From assembly GCF_030817415.1 (NCBI RefSeq), contig NZ_JAUSZI010000002.1, forward strand, positions 5,828,001 through 5,892,000: a DNA stretch of 64,000 nucleotides, read 5' to 3'. The notes below the pieces were generated by a model. It was not told the DNA's origin and did not search any database. It saw only the letters and a program-made list of their open reading frames with translations. This document shows, piece by piece, positions 16,909 to 26,005 of the stretch. A program made the translations under genes and the position numbers. Numbering within the stretch: the stretch's first letter is position 1; each line of letters starts with the position of its first letter. This stretch comes from Streptomyces umbrinus (GTDB lineage Bacteria > Actinomycetota > Actinomycetes > Streptomycetales > Streptomycetaceae).

Positions 16909-17613
16909 ATGGCCGAGGTACCGAGCAGAGCGCCCTGGGGGTCGGACGACGACCGGCGGGTCCACGCGGCCCGCGACCCGCACCGGCCGGAGAGGCCCGG
17001 CGGACCCGGAGGGCTCGGTGGCTCCGGAGGACTCGGTGGTCCCGGCGGACCCGAGAATCCGCTCTTCCGCCTCACGCGCACCGCCTGGCAGGCCGTACTG
17101 GCCGCCGGGATCGCGACACTGCTGCTCGGCGTCATGATCCTGGTGTGGCCGGAGGCGACGCTGTTCGCGGCGGGGGTGCTCTTCGGGCTCTACCTGCTCT
17201 TCAGCGGCGTACTCCAACTGGTCTCCGCCTTCGGTACGCACGCGGCGACCTCCCTGCGGGTCATGGCCTTCATCAGCGGAGCCCTGTCGATCCTGCTCGG
17301 CCTGTTCTGCTTCCGCGGGGCGATGCAGTCGATCCTGCTGCTCGCGCTGTGGATGGGCATCGGCTGGCTCTTCCGGGGCGTGACACAGACCCTGGCCGCC
17401 GTGTCCGACCCGTCCGCCCCCGCCCGCGGCTGGCAGATCCTCCTCGGCGTCCTCAGCTTCCTCGCGGGCGTCGTCCTGATCGTCTCCCCCTTCGAGTCGG
17501 TCGCCGTCCTCACGGTGGTCGGCGGCTGCTGGCTCCTGGCCCTCGGCATCACGGAGATCATCACGGCGGTACAGCTGCGCAGGCGGGCGCGGTATGCGCC
17601 GCGGGCGCTTTGA
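16909..17613 (+). CDS. HdeD family membrane protein
   Basis: A 234-residue protein. The N-terminus is disordered and Gly/Pro-rich (GGPGGLGGSGGLGGPGGP). Six predicted membrane helices follow in three similar pairs: AVLAAGIATLLLGVMILVWPEA, LFAAGVLFGLYLLFSGVLQLVSAF, ISGALSILLGLFCF, and so on, ending in a basic tail. This is the HdeD/DUF308 pattern; the E. coli relative is linked to acid resistance. ATG 16909 was taken because earlier in-frame codons lack an RBS. Confidence 0.85.
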   Translation: MAEVPSRAPWGSDDDRRVHAARDPHRPERPGGPGGLGGSGGLGGPGGPENPLFRLTRTAWQAVLAAGIATLLLGVMILVWPEATLFAAGVLFGLYLLFSGVLQLVSAFGTHAATSLRVMAFISGALSILLGLFCFRGAMQSILLLALWMGIGWLFRGVTQTLAAVSDPSAPARGWQILLGVLSFLAGVVLIVSPFESVAVLTVVGGCWLLALGITEIITAVQLRRRARYAPRAL

Positions 17614-17654
17614 GGTGGGCCGGGTTGTGGTCGGGTGCGGGCCCGGTGGGGGCT

Positions 17655-17845
17655 TGTCAAGCAGTTCCCCGCGCCCCTGAAGCAGCGGGGCTGCGCCCCT
17701 GGCTTTCGTCTTTAAGGGGCGCGGGGAACTGCGCGCTCAGCCCGAACGAACCCGCACCCACCCACCACACCGAACCCCCACCCACTCCAGGGGCGCGGGG
17801 AACTGCGCGACAAGCCCCCACTCACCCGCACCCGAAAACGCAGCC
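17655..17845. repeat. cluster of three dispersed 'GCGCGGGGAACTGCGCG' repeats
   Basis: One inverted copy (about 17659-17680) and two direct copies (17715-17735, 17789-17809) of AGGGGCGCGGGGAACTGCGCG, each followed by a CAGCCC…CACCC…GCAGCC-like tail. Similar clusters occur at 20663-20790, 28263-28647 and 35618-35665. The interval between the HdeD gene and the next ORF (17614-17931) contains only these repeats. Confidence 0.85.
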
Positions 17846-17931
17846 CGCCGCAGGCGACGGCGTACGCCAAGAGGGGGGTTCTCGGGACCCGGCCGATGAA
17901 CCACCCACCCGTCCCGGGGACATGACCACTC

Positions 17932-18297
17932 ATGAGCCCCGACCGGTTCACCCCACGGCGCGAGCGCCGGAACCGTCGGCCCACCTGGCCACGGTTCCTC
18001 ATGGCGCTCGCGGCCGTGCTGTGCGCGACGTGCACGGTGAGTGCCGTGGGCGGCCACACAGGAACCCGCACCGCACCACCGGCCGCCGTCTCCACCGAGT
18101 CCGGTCTGGAACACCCCCACGACCTCCTGGACACAGCCCTACGCCCCCCGGCCCGCCAGGGCCACCGCCCCCTCGTACCCCAGCGCCCCGCACGACCCCC
18201 CGTCCCCACTCACCCGCGCCCGAGGCCACACGCCCACCCCGTACCTCCGTACGCCCCCACCCCGCGCGCCCAGCGCTGCATGGTCCTCCGCTGCTGA
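17932..18297 (+). CDS. small hypothetical secreted or anchored protein
   Basis: A 121-residue frame: a basic N-terminus (DRFTPRRERRNRRPTWPRFL), one hydrophobic segment (MALAAVLCATCTVSAVGG), then a Pro/Arg/His-rich tail ending CMVLRC. It has a signal-anchor-like layout. No family was recognised. The codon pattern is consistent with coding but the composition is low complexity, so confidence is moderate. Confidence 0.45.
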   Translation: MSPDRFTPRRERRNRRPTWPRFLMALAAVLCATCTVSAVGGHTGTRTAPPAAVSTESGLEHPHDLLDTALRPPARQGHRPLVPQRPARPPVPTHPRPRPHAHPVPPYAPTPRAQRCMVLRC

Positions 18298-18350
18298 CGG
18301 TCCCGCTCCGGACCGCTCCCCCTCCCCACCAGCAGCACGAGAGGACCCCC

Positions 18351-18506
18351 ATGTCGAAGGACCCGTACGCGATCCTGCGTGCCCTCGTACGCGCCGAATC
18401 CCTCCGCAACGCCCCGAAGCCGACGCCGGCGCGTGACACCCACCAGGTCACCCCGGAACCCGCCCCGGAGCAGCAGTCCCCGCCGAAGGACCACAAGCGC
18501 GACTGA
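18351..18506 (+). CDS. small hypothetical protein (51 aa)
   Basis: Starts at ATG 18351 with GAGAGGA 9 bases upstream. The sequence starts MSKDPYAILRALVRAESLRN, followed by a Pro/Gln-rich hydrophilic tail ending KDHKRD. It is 53 bp after the preceding ORF and may be cotranscribed. It has an amphipathic N-terminal helix and no recognised family. Confidence 0.55.
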   Translation: MSKDPYAILRALVRAESLRNAPKPTPARDTHQVTPEPAPEQQSPPKDHKRD

Positions 18507-18564
18507 GCCGCCCCACCGCCGGGGAGGCGGACCTGTACCGCCTCCCCGGGCCCCCGGCACGGGG

Positions 18565-20181
18565 CTACCGCCTCCGCCGAGCCGTTCCGAAGATCGACCG
18601 GGTGATCTCGCGACCGATCTGCGTACCCAGGCTCCGGGCCAGGGACTTGAAGACACCGCTGCCGACGACCTGCTCGACGACGGAGGAGTCCTGGTCGTCG
18701 GCCTGCCGGCCGCGGCCCCGCGACGAAGCCGACTCCGCGGGGGCCGAGGGCGCCGCGGGCGCCGGGGAGGACGCGGCCTCCTTCTCCCTCGCCGTCAGCT
18801 TCTCGTACGCCGACTCCCGGTCGACCGCCTCCGCGTAACGCCCGTACAGCGGCGACTGCTCGACCGCCCGGTCGAGGACGGCCGGGTCGACGGGCCCCAT
18901 CAGGGACTCCGGCGCCCGCAGCCGTGTCGCCGCGACCGGCGTCGGCGCGCCCTTCTCGCTGAGGACGGTCACCACGGCCTCGCCGGTCCCGAGCGCGGTG
19001 AGGACCTCCTCCAGGTCGTACGGGGAGTTGGGGAAGGTCTTCACGGTCGACTTGAGGCCCTTCTGGTCGTCGGGCGTGAAGGCGCGCAGCGCGTGCTGCA
19101 CCCGGTTGCCGAGCTGGGCGAGGACATCTCCGGGCACGTCCTTGGGCGTCTGCGTGACGAAGAAGACACCGACCCCTTTCGAGCGAATCAGCCGGACGGT
19201 CCGGGTGATGGCGTCCAGGAAGGCCTTCGACGCGTCGTTGAAGAGCAGGTGCGCCTCGTCGAAGAAGAAGACGAGCCTCGGCTTGTCCACGTCACCGACC
19301 TCCGGCAGATCGTGGAAGAGGTCGGCGAGCAGCCACATCAGGAACGTGGAGAAGAGCTGCGGCTTGTCCTGCACTGCGGGCAGCTCCAGAACAGAGACCG
19401 TGCCCCGCCCGTCCCTCGCCACGCGCGACAGCTCACTCGTGTCGAACTCCGGCTCCCCGAAGAACGGGCTCATCCCCTGCGCCTCGAACGCCGTCAGCGA
19501 GCGCAGGATCACTCCGGCCGTGGCCGTGGAGAGCCCGCCGATGCCCTTGAGCTCGGACTTCCCCTCGTCGGAGGTCAGGAAGGTCACCACGGCCCGCAGG
19601 TCCTTCACGTCGACCAGCTCCAGGCCCTTCTGGTCGGCGTAGTGGAAGATCAGGCCGAGCGACTGCTCCTGGGTCTGGTTGAGCTGAAGCACCTTGGACA
19701 GCAGGACCGGCCCGAAGCTGGTGACGGTCGCGCGTACGGGGATGCCGTGCCCCATGCCCCCGAGGGCGTAGAACTCGCAGGGGAATCCGGCAGGCGTCCA
19801 CTCCTGACGGACCTCCCCGGCCCGCGTCCGCACCTTGTCGTTCTCCTGTCCCGGCGCCGAGATCCCGGAGACGTCACCCTTCACATCGGCGAGGAACACC
19901 GGCACGCCCTGCGCGGACAGCTGCTCCGCGATGAGCTGCAGGGTCTTCGTTTTGCCCGTACCGGTGGCCCCGGCGACCAGCCCGTGCCGGTTGAGCATCG
20001 GCAGGGGGATCCGGATCTGTACGTCCGGCAGGCACCGCCCGTCCCACAGCAGGGCGCCCAGATCGAGCGCGGGGCCCGTGAAGGCGTATCCGGAAGCGAT
20101 TTCGAGGACCGGCCGGGGAAGCGCGGGAGCACCACTCACGCCTTCGGGTGCCTTTGCCGGCGGCGCTTCACTGTCAGTCAT
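18565..20181 (-). CDS. HerA-like ATPase / DUF853 (helicase HerA-like C-terminal domain)
   Basis: A 538-residue ATPase of the HerA/FtsK superfamily, DUF853 group: Walker A GATGTGKT at residues 71-78, Walker B LVFFFDEAHLLF, and a sensor region GVGVFFVTQTPKDVPGDVLAQLGNRVQHALRAFTPDDQK with an arginine finger candidate. An acidic/Ala linker precedes the basic C-terminal tail (IGREITRSIFGTARRRR). It is predicted to pump or unwind DNA; partners such as NurA are not adjacent. It is transcribed alone on the minus strand. Confidence 0.88.
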   Translation of the reverse strand: MTDSEAPPAKAPEGVSGAPALPRPVLEIASGYAFTGPALDLGALLWDGRCLPDVQIRIPLPMLNRHGLVAGATGTGKTKTLQLIAEQLSAQGVPVFLADVKGDVSGISAPGQENDKVRTRAGEVRQEWTPAGFPCEFYALGGMGHGIPVRATVTSFGPVLLSKVLQLNQTQEQSLGLIFHYADQKGLELVDVKDLRAVVTFLTSDEGKSELKGIGGLSTATAGVILRSLTAFEAQGMSPFFGEPEFDTSELSRVARDGRGTVSVLELPAVQDKPQLFSTFLMWLLADLFHDLPEVGDVDKPRLVFFFDEAHLLFNDASKAFLDAITRTVRLIRSKGVGVFFVTQTPKDVPGDVLAQLGNRVQHALRAFTPDDQKGLKSTVKTFPNSPYDLEEVLTALGTGEAVVTVLSEKGAPTPVAATRLRAPESLMGPVDPAVLDRAVEQSPLYGRYAEAVDRESAYEKLTAREKEAASSPAPAAPSAPAESASSRGRGRQADDQDSSVVEQVVGSGVFKSLARSLGTQIGREITRSIFGTARRRR

Positions 20182-20355
20182 TTCAGACCCCTGTTTCCCG
20201 GTTTACCCAAGACTGTCCTCGGCCCGCATCCGAACCGATCTTGAAAGGGTGATCTAGGAGAATTACCGGTTTGCCCCTATTTACGGCGTCATTTCCAGCG
20301 TCGCACTCCGCCACCATGGCTGCGCCCGGAAGCTCTTGACCGGTAGGCTTTCCGT

Positions 20356-20652
20356 GTGATCTTCAAGCGCATCGGAAACGGCCGGCCGTACCCCGACCAC
20401 GGCCGGGAAAGCACCCGGCAGTGGGCGGACGTCGCGCCACGCCCGGTCCGCCTCGACCAACTGGTGACGACCAAGGGCCAGCTCGACCTGGAAACTCTGC
20501 TCGCCGAGGACTCCACGTTCTACGGCGACCTCTTCGCGCACGTCGTGAAGTGGCAGGGCGACCTCTACCTCGAAGACGGCCTCCACAGAGCCGTCCGAGC
20601 CGCCCTCCAACAACGCCAGGTCCTCCACGCCCGAGTCCTGGAACTGGACTGA
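20356..20652 (+). CDS. conserved hypothetical actinobacterial protein
   Basis: A 98-residue protein with GTG start at 20356. It is mixed alpha/beta: MIFKRIGNGRPYPDHG, RPVRLDQLVTTKGQLDLETLLAEDSTFYGDLFAHVVKWQGDLYLEDGLHRAVRAALQQRQVLHARVLEL. I recall relatives annotated loosely as VapB-like antitoxins, but no partner toxin is adjacent, so I do not assign a function. It is divergent from the HerA-like gene. Confidence 0.7.
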   Translation: MIFKRIGNGRPYPDHGRESTRQWADVAPRPVRLDQLVTTKGQLDLETLLAEDSTFYGDLFAHVVKWQGDLYLEDGLHRAVRAALQQRQVLHARVLELD

Positions 20653-20662
20653 CCCGGGCCCC

Positions 20663-20790
20663 GTAAGGGGCGCGGGGAACTGCGCGCCCAGCCACGGACG
20701 GCCCGCACCGACCGTCCTACGGGTGCGCCCACCCACCAGGGGCGCGGGGAACTGCGCGACCAGCCCCCACCGGCCCGCAGCCAAAAGCCC
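20663..20790 (+). repeat. two dispersed 'GCGCGGGGAACTGCGCG' repeats
   Basis: Two direct copies (from about 20666 and 20739) follow the hypothetical gene, the second with the longer tail GACCAGCCCCCACCGGCCCG. The remainder to 20894 carries no gene. Confidence 0.85.
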
Positions 20791-20894
20791 CCCGCCCCGC
20801 CCCCGCGGAGCGAATTGGCCCTTTCGGGTTGGACTGACCCCCGGTCAATGATCATCTAGTAGGCATCACCGCCAACGCGCACTACGCTGCGCCC

Positions 20895-21536
20895 ATGAGC
20901 ATGCTGACTCCCCCTGGCATGGGCGGCCAGTACAAAATCACGGGGGACAAGTACCCGCGGATGCGCAGAAACCGAGGGCGCCGCAGAATCGCGCTCGCGG
21001 TAGTCGCCTCCGTCGCCGCGCTCGGACTGATCGGCTGGGGAACGCTGCAGCTCATCGACGTCTTCGCAGGCGGCGGCGACGAGGCTTCCGCGGCAGGACC
21101 GGCCGCCGACTGCACGGCATCCCCCTCGCCCTCCGCAAGCCCGGTCAAGGCCCTCCCCAAGCCCGGCCAGATCACCGTGAACGTCTTCAACGCCACCCCC
21201 CGCGGCGGCCTCGCGAAGGACACCGCCGACGAGCTGAAGAAACGCGGCTTCAAGATCGGTGACGTCGGCAACGCGACGAAGACGTACGACAAGAAGGTCA
21301 AGGGCGCCGGGATAGTCCTCGGTGCCAAGGCGGCCTCCGACGCAGCGCTCCCCGTCCTCGCGACGCAGCTCACCGGCGCCGAGCTGAAGACCGACACCCG
21401 CGCGAAACCCGCGGAGGTCGACCTGATCCTCGGCACGGCCTTCAAGGCCCTGACGAAGAAAGAGGACGCCGACAAGGCCCTGACCACGTTGGCCAAGCCC
21501 GCACCGACGCCCTCGGCGACGAAGAAGAGCTGCTAG
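20895..21536 (+). CDS. LytR C-terminal domain protein
   Basis: A 213-residue single-pass membrane protein. A short basic cytoplasmic part (RMRRNRGRRR) is followed by one membrane helix (IALAVVASVAALGLIGWGTLQLIDVF), a Ser/Pro linker and an extracytoplasmic LytR_C domain (ITVNVFNATPRGGLAKDTADELKKRGFKIGDVGNATK…). This domain is found next to LytR-CpsA-Psr proteins that attach glycopolymers to peptidoglycan; here it stands alone. It is convergent with upp across a hairpin. Confidence 0.88.
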   Translation: MSMLTPPGMGGQYKITGDKYPRMRRNRGRRRIALAVVASVAALGLIGWGTLQLIDVFAGGGDEASAAGPAADCTASPSPSASPVKALPKPGQITVNVFNATPRGGLAKDTADELKKRGFKIGDVGNATKTYDKKVKGAGIVLGAKAASDAALPVLATQLTGAELKTDTRAKPAEVDLILGTAFKALTKKEDADKALTTLAKPAPTPSATKKSC

Positions 21537-21548
21537 CAAGTCCCGTAC

Positions 21549-21577
21549 GGGCCCGCGCCCTGCATGAGCGCGGGCCC
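21549..21577. terminator. bidirectional hairpin terminator
   Basis: GGGCCCGCGC / GCGCGGGCCC perfect 10-bp stem with a 9-base loop, between the convergent LytR_C gene and upp. Confidence 0.8.
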
Positions 21578-21578
21578 G

Positions 21579-22214
21579 CTATTCGGCAGCGCCGTACATC
21601 CGGTCGCCCGCGTCGCCCAGTCCCGGGACGATGTAGCCGTGCTCGTTCAGGCGCTCGTCGACCGACGCGGTCACGACCGTCACGGGCGTGCCCGCGAGCT
21701 CGCGCTCCATGACCTCGACGCCCTCGGGGGCGGCGAGGAGGACCACGGCCGTCACATCGTCGGCGCCGCGCTTCATGAGCTCCTGGATCGCCGCGACGAG
21801 CGTGCCGCCGGTGGCGAGCATCGGGTCGAGGACGTACACCTGGCGGCCGGAGAGGTCGTCCGGCATGCGGGTCGCGTACGTGGACGCCTGGAGCGTCTCC
21901 TCGTCGCGCACCATGCCCAGGAAGCCCACCTCGGCGGTCGGCAGCAGGCGCACCATGCCGTCGAGCATGCCGAGACCGGCCCGCAGGATCGGCACGACGA
22001 GGGGGCGCGGGTGGGACAGCTTGACGCCCGTGGTCGGGGACACCGGGGTCACGATGTCGACCTGCTCGGTGCGCACGTCCCGGGTGGCCTCGTAGGCGAG
22101 CAGGGTGACCAGCTCGTCGGCGAGCCGCCGGAAGGTCGGGGAATCGGTGCGACGGTCGCGCAGCGTGGTGAGCTTGTGAGCGACCAGAGGGTGGTCGACG
22201 ACGTGGAGACGCAT
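21579..22214 (-). CDS. upp: uracil phosphoribosyltransferase
   Basis: A 211-residue enzyme converting uracil and PRPP to UMP in pyrimidine salvage. The diagnostic PRPP loop is [13 protein letters not shown], the flexible part is [10 protein letters not shown], and the uracil-binding C-terminus is [22 protein letters not shown] 22214 matches the family N-terminus ([20 protein letters not shown]). Longer upstream frames are shadows. The position next to a LytR_C gene and upstream of tadA agrees with other Streptomyces. Confidence 0.97.
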   Translation of the reverse strand: MRLHVVDHPLVAHKLTTLRDRRTDSPTFRRLADELVTLLAYEATRDVRTEQVDIVTPVSPTTGVKLSHPRPLVVPILRAGLGMLDGMVRLLPTAEVGFLGMVRDEETLQASTYATRMPDDLSGRQVYVLDPMLATGGTLVAAIQELMKRGADDVTAVVLLAAPEGVEVMERELAGTPVTVVTASVDERLNEHGYIVPGLGDAGDRMYGAAE

Positions 22215-22367
22215 GCCCACAAGGGTATCCGGGCGCCCGCCTCCCGCCCCTGGCCCGCCACCGACTCGTCCGATACCTCGCCCCGCCTTGAACCACCTGT
22301 AAACCCCAGCTGGCATCAAACCGCCCGTCGGAGGGAAAGTGGGAAGGACCGACTGGGGGTGTTGCCC

Positions 22368-22559
22368 ATGTCCGACCCGGAGCAGCGGAGCCGTGAGGAA
22401 CGCGAGGACCCGGTGAGCGAGGCCGCGCGACGCAGGCGCCGCGCCCAGTTCCTGCGTGAGCTCACGGAGGCGCGCGAGCTGCGCGACCGGGTGCAGCCCC
22501 GGCGGGCCAAGACGGCCCGGCTGCGCCACGCCATGCGTATGCGCACATTCCGCTGGTAG
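22368..22559 (+). CDS. small highly charged protein (63 aa)
   Basis: ATG 22368 with a GGAAGGACC/GGGGG-rich leader. The sequence ([28 protein letters not shown]…) consists of acidic then strongly basic helical residues ending RMRTFRW. It looks like a small nucleic-acid-binding or ribosome-associated protein, but this is only from composition. No family was recognised. Confidence 0.6.
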   Translation: MSDPEQRSREEREDPVSEAARRRRRAQFLRELTEARELRDRVQPRRAKTARLRHAMRMRTFRW

Positions 22560-22929
22560 GCCGCCGGTAGCCACGCCCGCGCAGGTCCCGCCGTGGCGCG
22601 GGCAGACCGCCCGCCCCCGGGACCGTCCGCCGGCGACCCGCCCGACGATCACTCGGGAAGCCGCGTGCGAAGCGGAGGCCGTGTCGGCGTACGATCCCGC
22701 TGTCGGTGGGTGCTGGGCGCCCAGGTGAGGCCGTACGGCGGCGTGACGCACGCGACACGCGAACGGGCGCTGAGACGCGACCGGGACACAGCGAGCCGAA
22801 GACCTCTCCTGAACGCTCCGTTTCTGCCACGATTCCGAGTGGGCGGGGCTCGGCATACGCACTCCCCGCCCACAGCCTCCGCCGGGGGGACCCCCAACCG
22901 GCACGTCTATGACCAGTGGGAGAGTCACG
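22560..22929. other. intergenic region without a recognisable gene
   Basis: About 370 bp before the tadA-associated gene. It contains a short copy of the GGGGGGACCCCC arm (22883-22896) of the dispersed repeat seen at 3473-3511, and presumably the promoter of the next operon. No coding frame is supported. Confidence 0.5.
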
Positions 22930-23484
22930 GTGTACTTCGCCGCACTGCTCGCGCGCACCGAAGACGGGTGGGAAGCGAGCGACACAGAGCTCGACGATGT
23001 GGAGACCCTGTCGGATCTGAGCGACCTGGCCCGCGAAGCCTCGGTCGACGACGACACGGTGCTCGTCTACATCGAGCAGGAGGACGCGTGGTTCGGAGTC
23101 GTCCGTGTGGACGGCGAGGAGGACCCTCGTATCTACGTCTCGGACGCAGCGGCCGCTGCCCGCAGTTCGTACGGCGAGATCCTCCTCACCGACGAACTAC
23201 TCGGAAGGGATCCCGGCGACGACGATGTCGCCGACCTGGACTCCCTCGACCTCGACGGTACGGAGGACGGTGAACCCGAGAACGAGGCCGACGACGACGA
23301 TGAGGACGACGTCGGCGTCACCGCCAAGGGTGAGACCGTGCCGTCCGGACCCATCGGAGACCGCGAGGTCCTCACGGACCTCGGCGTGAACGAGAAGGAG
23401 CTGCTGGCCCTGGACAGCACGGACGCGCTCGGTGAGATCGCCGAGCGGCTCGGCGCGGCGGAGGTCCTGGAGACCGTCCGCTGA
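22930..23484 (+). CDS. tRNA adenosine deaminase-associated protein
   Basis: A 184-residue acidic protein. GTG 22930 ([23 protein letters not shown]) was chosen over ATG 22909 because GGGAGAG precedes it at RBS distance. A compact N-terminal domain (to about residue 85, ending [14 protein letters not shown]) is followed by a very acidic linker ([11 protein letters not shown]) and a C-terminal helical part ([32 protein letters not shown]). It is always next to tadA in actinomycetes as far as I recall, hence the name; the mechanism is unknown. tadA follows within 60 bp. Confidence 0.85.
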   Translation: MYFAALLARTEDGWEASDTELDDVETLSDLSDLAREASVDDDTVLVYIEQEDAWFGVVRVDGEEDPRIYVSDAAAAARSSYGEILLTDELLGRDPGDDDVADLDSLDLDGTEDGEPENEADDDDEDDVGVTAKGETVPSGPIGDREVLTDLGVNEKELLALDSTDALGEIAERLGAAEVLETVR

Positions 23485-23540
23485 CTCCCCCGAGCGCTCA
23501 GGAGGAACAGGACCCCGTACGCGACCGCTGGCGGGCGGCG

Positions 23541-23972
23541 ATGCGGCTCGCCCTGGACGAGGCCGGGTCGGCCGTCCGGGGCGGGGACGTCCCCGTCGGC
23601 GCCGTCGTGCTGTCCCCGGACGGCACGACGGTCCTCGCCACCGGCCACAACGAACGTGAGGCGACCGGCGATCCGACCGCCCACGCCGAGGTGCTCGCCA
23701 TCCGGCGGGCCGCCGCGAAGCTCGGAGAATGGCGGCTCGGCGGCTGCACGCTCGTCGTGACCCTCGAACCCTGCACGATGTGCGCGGGCGCGATCGTGCA
23801 GTCCCGCGTGGACCGCGTGGTCTACGGCGCCCGCGACGAGAAGGCGGGCGCGGCCGGCTCCCTCTGGGACGTCGTACGCGACCGGCGGCTCAACCACCGG
23901 CCCGAAGTGATCGCCGGCGTACTCGACGAGGAGTGCGCCCGGCTGCTCACCGACTTCTTCCGCGACCGCTGA
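23541..23972 (+). CDS. tadA: tRNA-specific adenosine deaminase
   Basis: Converts A34 to inosine in tRNA-Arg(ACG). The zinc site is H48-A-E50 in PTAHAEVLAI together with PCTMC (C78, C81). The listed ATG gives 143 residues, but the frame is open back to the preceding stop (…PPSAQEEQDPVRDRWRAAM) and GGAGGA lies at 23501-23506. Translation may therefore start slightly upstream, possibly at a CTG overlapping the previous gene's stop; no ATG/GTG is available there. It is cotranscribed with its associated protein. Confidence 0.9.
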   Translation: MRLALDEAGSAVRGGDVPVGAVVLSPDGTTVLATGHNEREATGDPTAHAEVLAIRRAAAKLGEWRLGGCTLVVTLEPCTMCAGAIVQSRVDRVVYGARDEKAGAAGSLWDVVRDRRLNHRPEVIAGVLDEECARLLTDFFRDR

Positions 23973-24053
23973 TCCGGCCGCCGGCGCAGACGCCCGGCCG
24001 GGGGCCGAATACCGATTTCGGAGCACGGCCCAACGTGGGCTAGGATCTCTCTC

Positions 24054-24138
24054 GGTAGCGTGTCCGAGCGGCCGAAGGAGCTCGCCTCGAAAGCGAGTGT
24101 GGCGCAAGTCACCGAGGGTTCAAATCCCTCCGCTACCG
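24054..24138 (+). tRNA. tRNA-Ser(CGA)
   Basis: A full cloverleaf with acceptor GGTAGCG / CGCTACC, D arm, anticodon arm GCTCGC-CTCGAAA-GCGAGT (anticodon CGA, reading UCG), long variable arm GTGGCGCAAGTCACC, T arm GAGGG-TTCAAAT-CCCTC, and discriminator G. CCA is not encoded. A terminator follows at once. Confidence 0.95.
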
Positions 24139-24144
24139 CTTCTG

Positions 24145-24172
24145 AAGGGCCCCGTCGAAAGACGGGGCCCTT
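24145..24172 (+). terminator. intrinsic terminator of the tRNA-Ser gene
   Basis: AAGGGCCCCGTC / GACGGGGCCCTT, GAAA tetraloop, followed by TCGTGCTTT. Confidence 0.85.
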
Positions 24173-24329
24173 CGTGCTTTCCGAACCCGGCACAACACTC
24201 GGCACAACACTCGGCACGACGTGAAAGATCGTCATATCAACTGCCCGGGTTACACTCACCGCCGGCAACAGGGGTCCCAACAGGCGCAGCCGACAAGACA
24301 GCAGGCAGCAGGCACACGGGGAGGCCGCG

Positions 24330-24509
24330 ATGGCGGTGAATTCGAAGAAGATCGCCGTCTACGTGCTCATCGTGTTCGCGCTGTACGTGATCATCACCGA
24401 CCCCGCCAAGGCCGCCGACTACGTCCAGATAGGGTTCGAGGGCATTTCGAATGCCGCTCAGGCCGTCGGGGACTTCATGACGTGGATCGCCGACGGGGCC
24501 AAGAACTAG
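24330..24509 (+). CDS. small membrane protein (59 aa)
   Basis: ATG 24330 with GGGGAGG 6-12 bases upstream. It has a basic N-terminus (MAVNSKK), one membrane helix (IAVYVLIVFALYVIIT), then an amphipathic segment DYVQIGFEGISNAAQAVGDFMTWIADGAKN. The stop is 8 bp before the Dabb gene, so the two are probably cotranscribed. A promoter-like TTACACT lies near 24250. Function unknown. Confidence 0.8.
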   Translation: MAVNSKKIAVYVLIVFALYVIITDPAKAADYVQIGFEGISNAAQAVGDFMTWIADGAKN

Positions 24510-24517
24510 GAGTCCCC

Positions 24518-24811
24518 GTGATCCGCCATCTGGTCCTCTTCAAGCTCAACGAGGGTGTGGAGCGCGACGACCCGCGCGTCGTCGAGGGCGTCGCCGCCTT
24601 CCGCGCCCTCGGCGGACAGATCCCCGAACTGAAGTTCTGGGAGTGCGAGTGGAACATCACCGACCGGCCCATCGCGTACGACTTCGCGATCAACTCGGCG
24701 GTCGAGGACACGGACGCGCTCAAGCGGTACATCGAGCACCCCGCGCACCAGGCGGGCGTCGCACTGTGGCGGGAGTTCGCCACGTGGGTGATCGCCGACT
24801 ACGAGTTCTGA
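24518..24811 (+). CDS. Dabb (stress-responsive alpha/beta barrel) domain protein
   Basis: A 97-residue protein. GTG 24518 has AGGAG 6 bases upstream, which decides the start over longer frames. It is a ferredoxin-like dimeric alpha/beta-barrel: MIRHLVLFKLNEGV, EGVAAFRALGGQIPELKFWECEWNI, YDFAINSAVEDTDALKRYIEHPAHQAGVALWREFATWVIADYEF. Family members include stress-responsive plant proteins and monooxygenase-like folds; the activity here is unknown. Confidence 0.88.
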   Translation: MIRHLVLFKLNEGVERDDPRVVEGVAAFRALGGQIPELKFWECEWNITDRPIAYDFAINSAVEDTDALKRYIEHPAHQAGVALWREFATWVIADYEF

Positions 24812-24832
24812 AGCGCGCCCGGCGCACGCCCC

Positions 24833-24864
24833 CGGCCCCCCACCTGAACGGCGGGGGGCCGTTT
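24833..24864 (+). terminator. intrinsic terminator after the Dabb gene
   Basis: CGGCCCCCC / GGGGGGCCG stem followed by TTT. Confidence 0.75.
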
Positions 24865-25034
24865 CGCGTCTCCGGCCCCGCTCGGGAACCCGCCGGGAAC
24901 CCTCCCCGGGCCCCAACTGACGCTCAACACGGAGTTATGCGGTGCTTGCACACGGTGCACATGTCTTGTGATGCTATGACCGCTTTTGACGGATGAGTTG
25001 ACGGATGTTGACCGACCCAGAGGTGGAGTTGACC

Positions 25035-25907
25035 GTGCCGGCCAGTACTGCGCCTCAAGCACCGCCCCATGAGCCCCCGGCTCCACCCTCGGCCCCAGCC
25101 CAGGAGCGCCTTCCCGACACCCCCGAGGAAGGCCCGCAGCGCCGCCGCGGGGCCGACACCCGGGCCCTGACCCAGGTCCTCTTCGGCGAGCTCAAGAACC
25201 TTGAGCCCGGAAGCCCCGACCACGGCCGGGTGCGGGCCGCGCTGATCGAGGCGAACCTCCCGCTGGTGCGGTACGCCGCCGCCCGGTTCCGGTCGCGCAA
25301 CGAGCCCATGGAGGACGTCGTCCAGGTCGGCACCATCGGCCTGATCAACGCCATCGACCGCTTCGACCCCGACCGGGGCGTGCAGTTCCCGACCTTCGCG
25401 ATGCCCACGGTGGTCGGCGAGATCAAGCGGTACTTCCGCGACAACGTCCGCACGGTCCACGTACCGCGCCGGCTGCACGAGTTGTGGGTCCAGGTGAACA
25501 GCGCGACCGAGGACCTCACGACGGCCTTCGGGCGCACGCCCACGACCCGTGAGATCGCCGAGCGGCTGCGGATCACCGAGGACGAGGTCCTGGCCTGCAT
25601 CGAGGCCGGACGCTCGTACCACGCGACCTCGCTGGAGGCCGCCCAGGAGGGCGACGGACTGCCGGGGCTCCTGGACCGGCTCGGCTACGAGGACCCCGCG
25701 CTCGACGGGGTCGAACACCGCGACCTCGTACGGCACCTCCTCGTCCAGCTCCCCGAGCGGGAGCAGCGGATCCTTCTCCTGCGCTACTACAGCAATCTGA
25801 CGCAGTCACAGATCAGTGCCGAACTGGGCGTTTCGCAGATGCATGTGTCAAGGCTGCTCGCCCGCAGCTTCGCCAGACTGCGATCCGCAAACAGGATCGA
25901 GGCGTAA
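25035..25907 (+). CDS. sigF: RNA polymerase sigma factor, SigB/SigF/SigG family
   Basis: A 290-residue group 3 sigma factor. Region 2: [37 protein letters not shown]…FATPTVV-type helix and EIKRYFRD. Region 3: [26 protein letters not shown]. Region 4 [30 protein letters not shown] 25035 was preferred to ATG 25005 because AGGTGGAG precedes it. The symbol rests on family and on gene order (downstream of tadA/Dabb, next to a paralogue), which I recall for S. coelicolor sigF-sigN. These sigmas act in sporulation and stress. No anti-sigma gene is adjacent. Confidence 0.88.
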   Translation: MPASTAPQAPPHEPPAPPSAPAQERLPDTPEEGPQRRRGADTRALTQVLFGELKNLEPGSPDHGRVRAALIEANLPLVRYAAARFRSRNEPMEDVVQVGTIGLINAIDRFDPDRGVQFPTFAMPTVVGEIKRYFRDNVRTVHVPRRLHELWVQVNSATEDLTTAFGRTPTTREIAERLRITEDEVLACIEAGRSYHATSLEAAQEGDGLPGLLDRLGYEDPALDGVEHRDLVRHLLVQLPEREQRILLLRYYSNLTQSQISAELGVSQMHVSRLLARSFARLRSANRIEA

Positions 25908-26005
25908 CCCTCAAGAGCGAATCGCCCCAAAGGCCTTTTCGTGACATTTCTGCGCCTAAAAAGCGTCAGACCCCACTTTTCCAGGGCCTATTCACCCCTC
26001 CTGTG

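Noticed and set aside
20356..20652. VapB antitoxin of a toxin-antitoxin pair
   Set aside because: No toxin gene is adjacent and no antitoxin DNA-binding fold can be recognised; left as conserved hypothetical.
24812..25034. Riboswitch or structured leader upstream of the sigF-like gene
   Set aside because: Only a terminator hairpin and short inverted bases (TGCACACGGTGCA) are visible; no known riboswitch class pattern.
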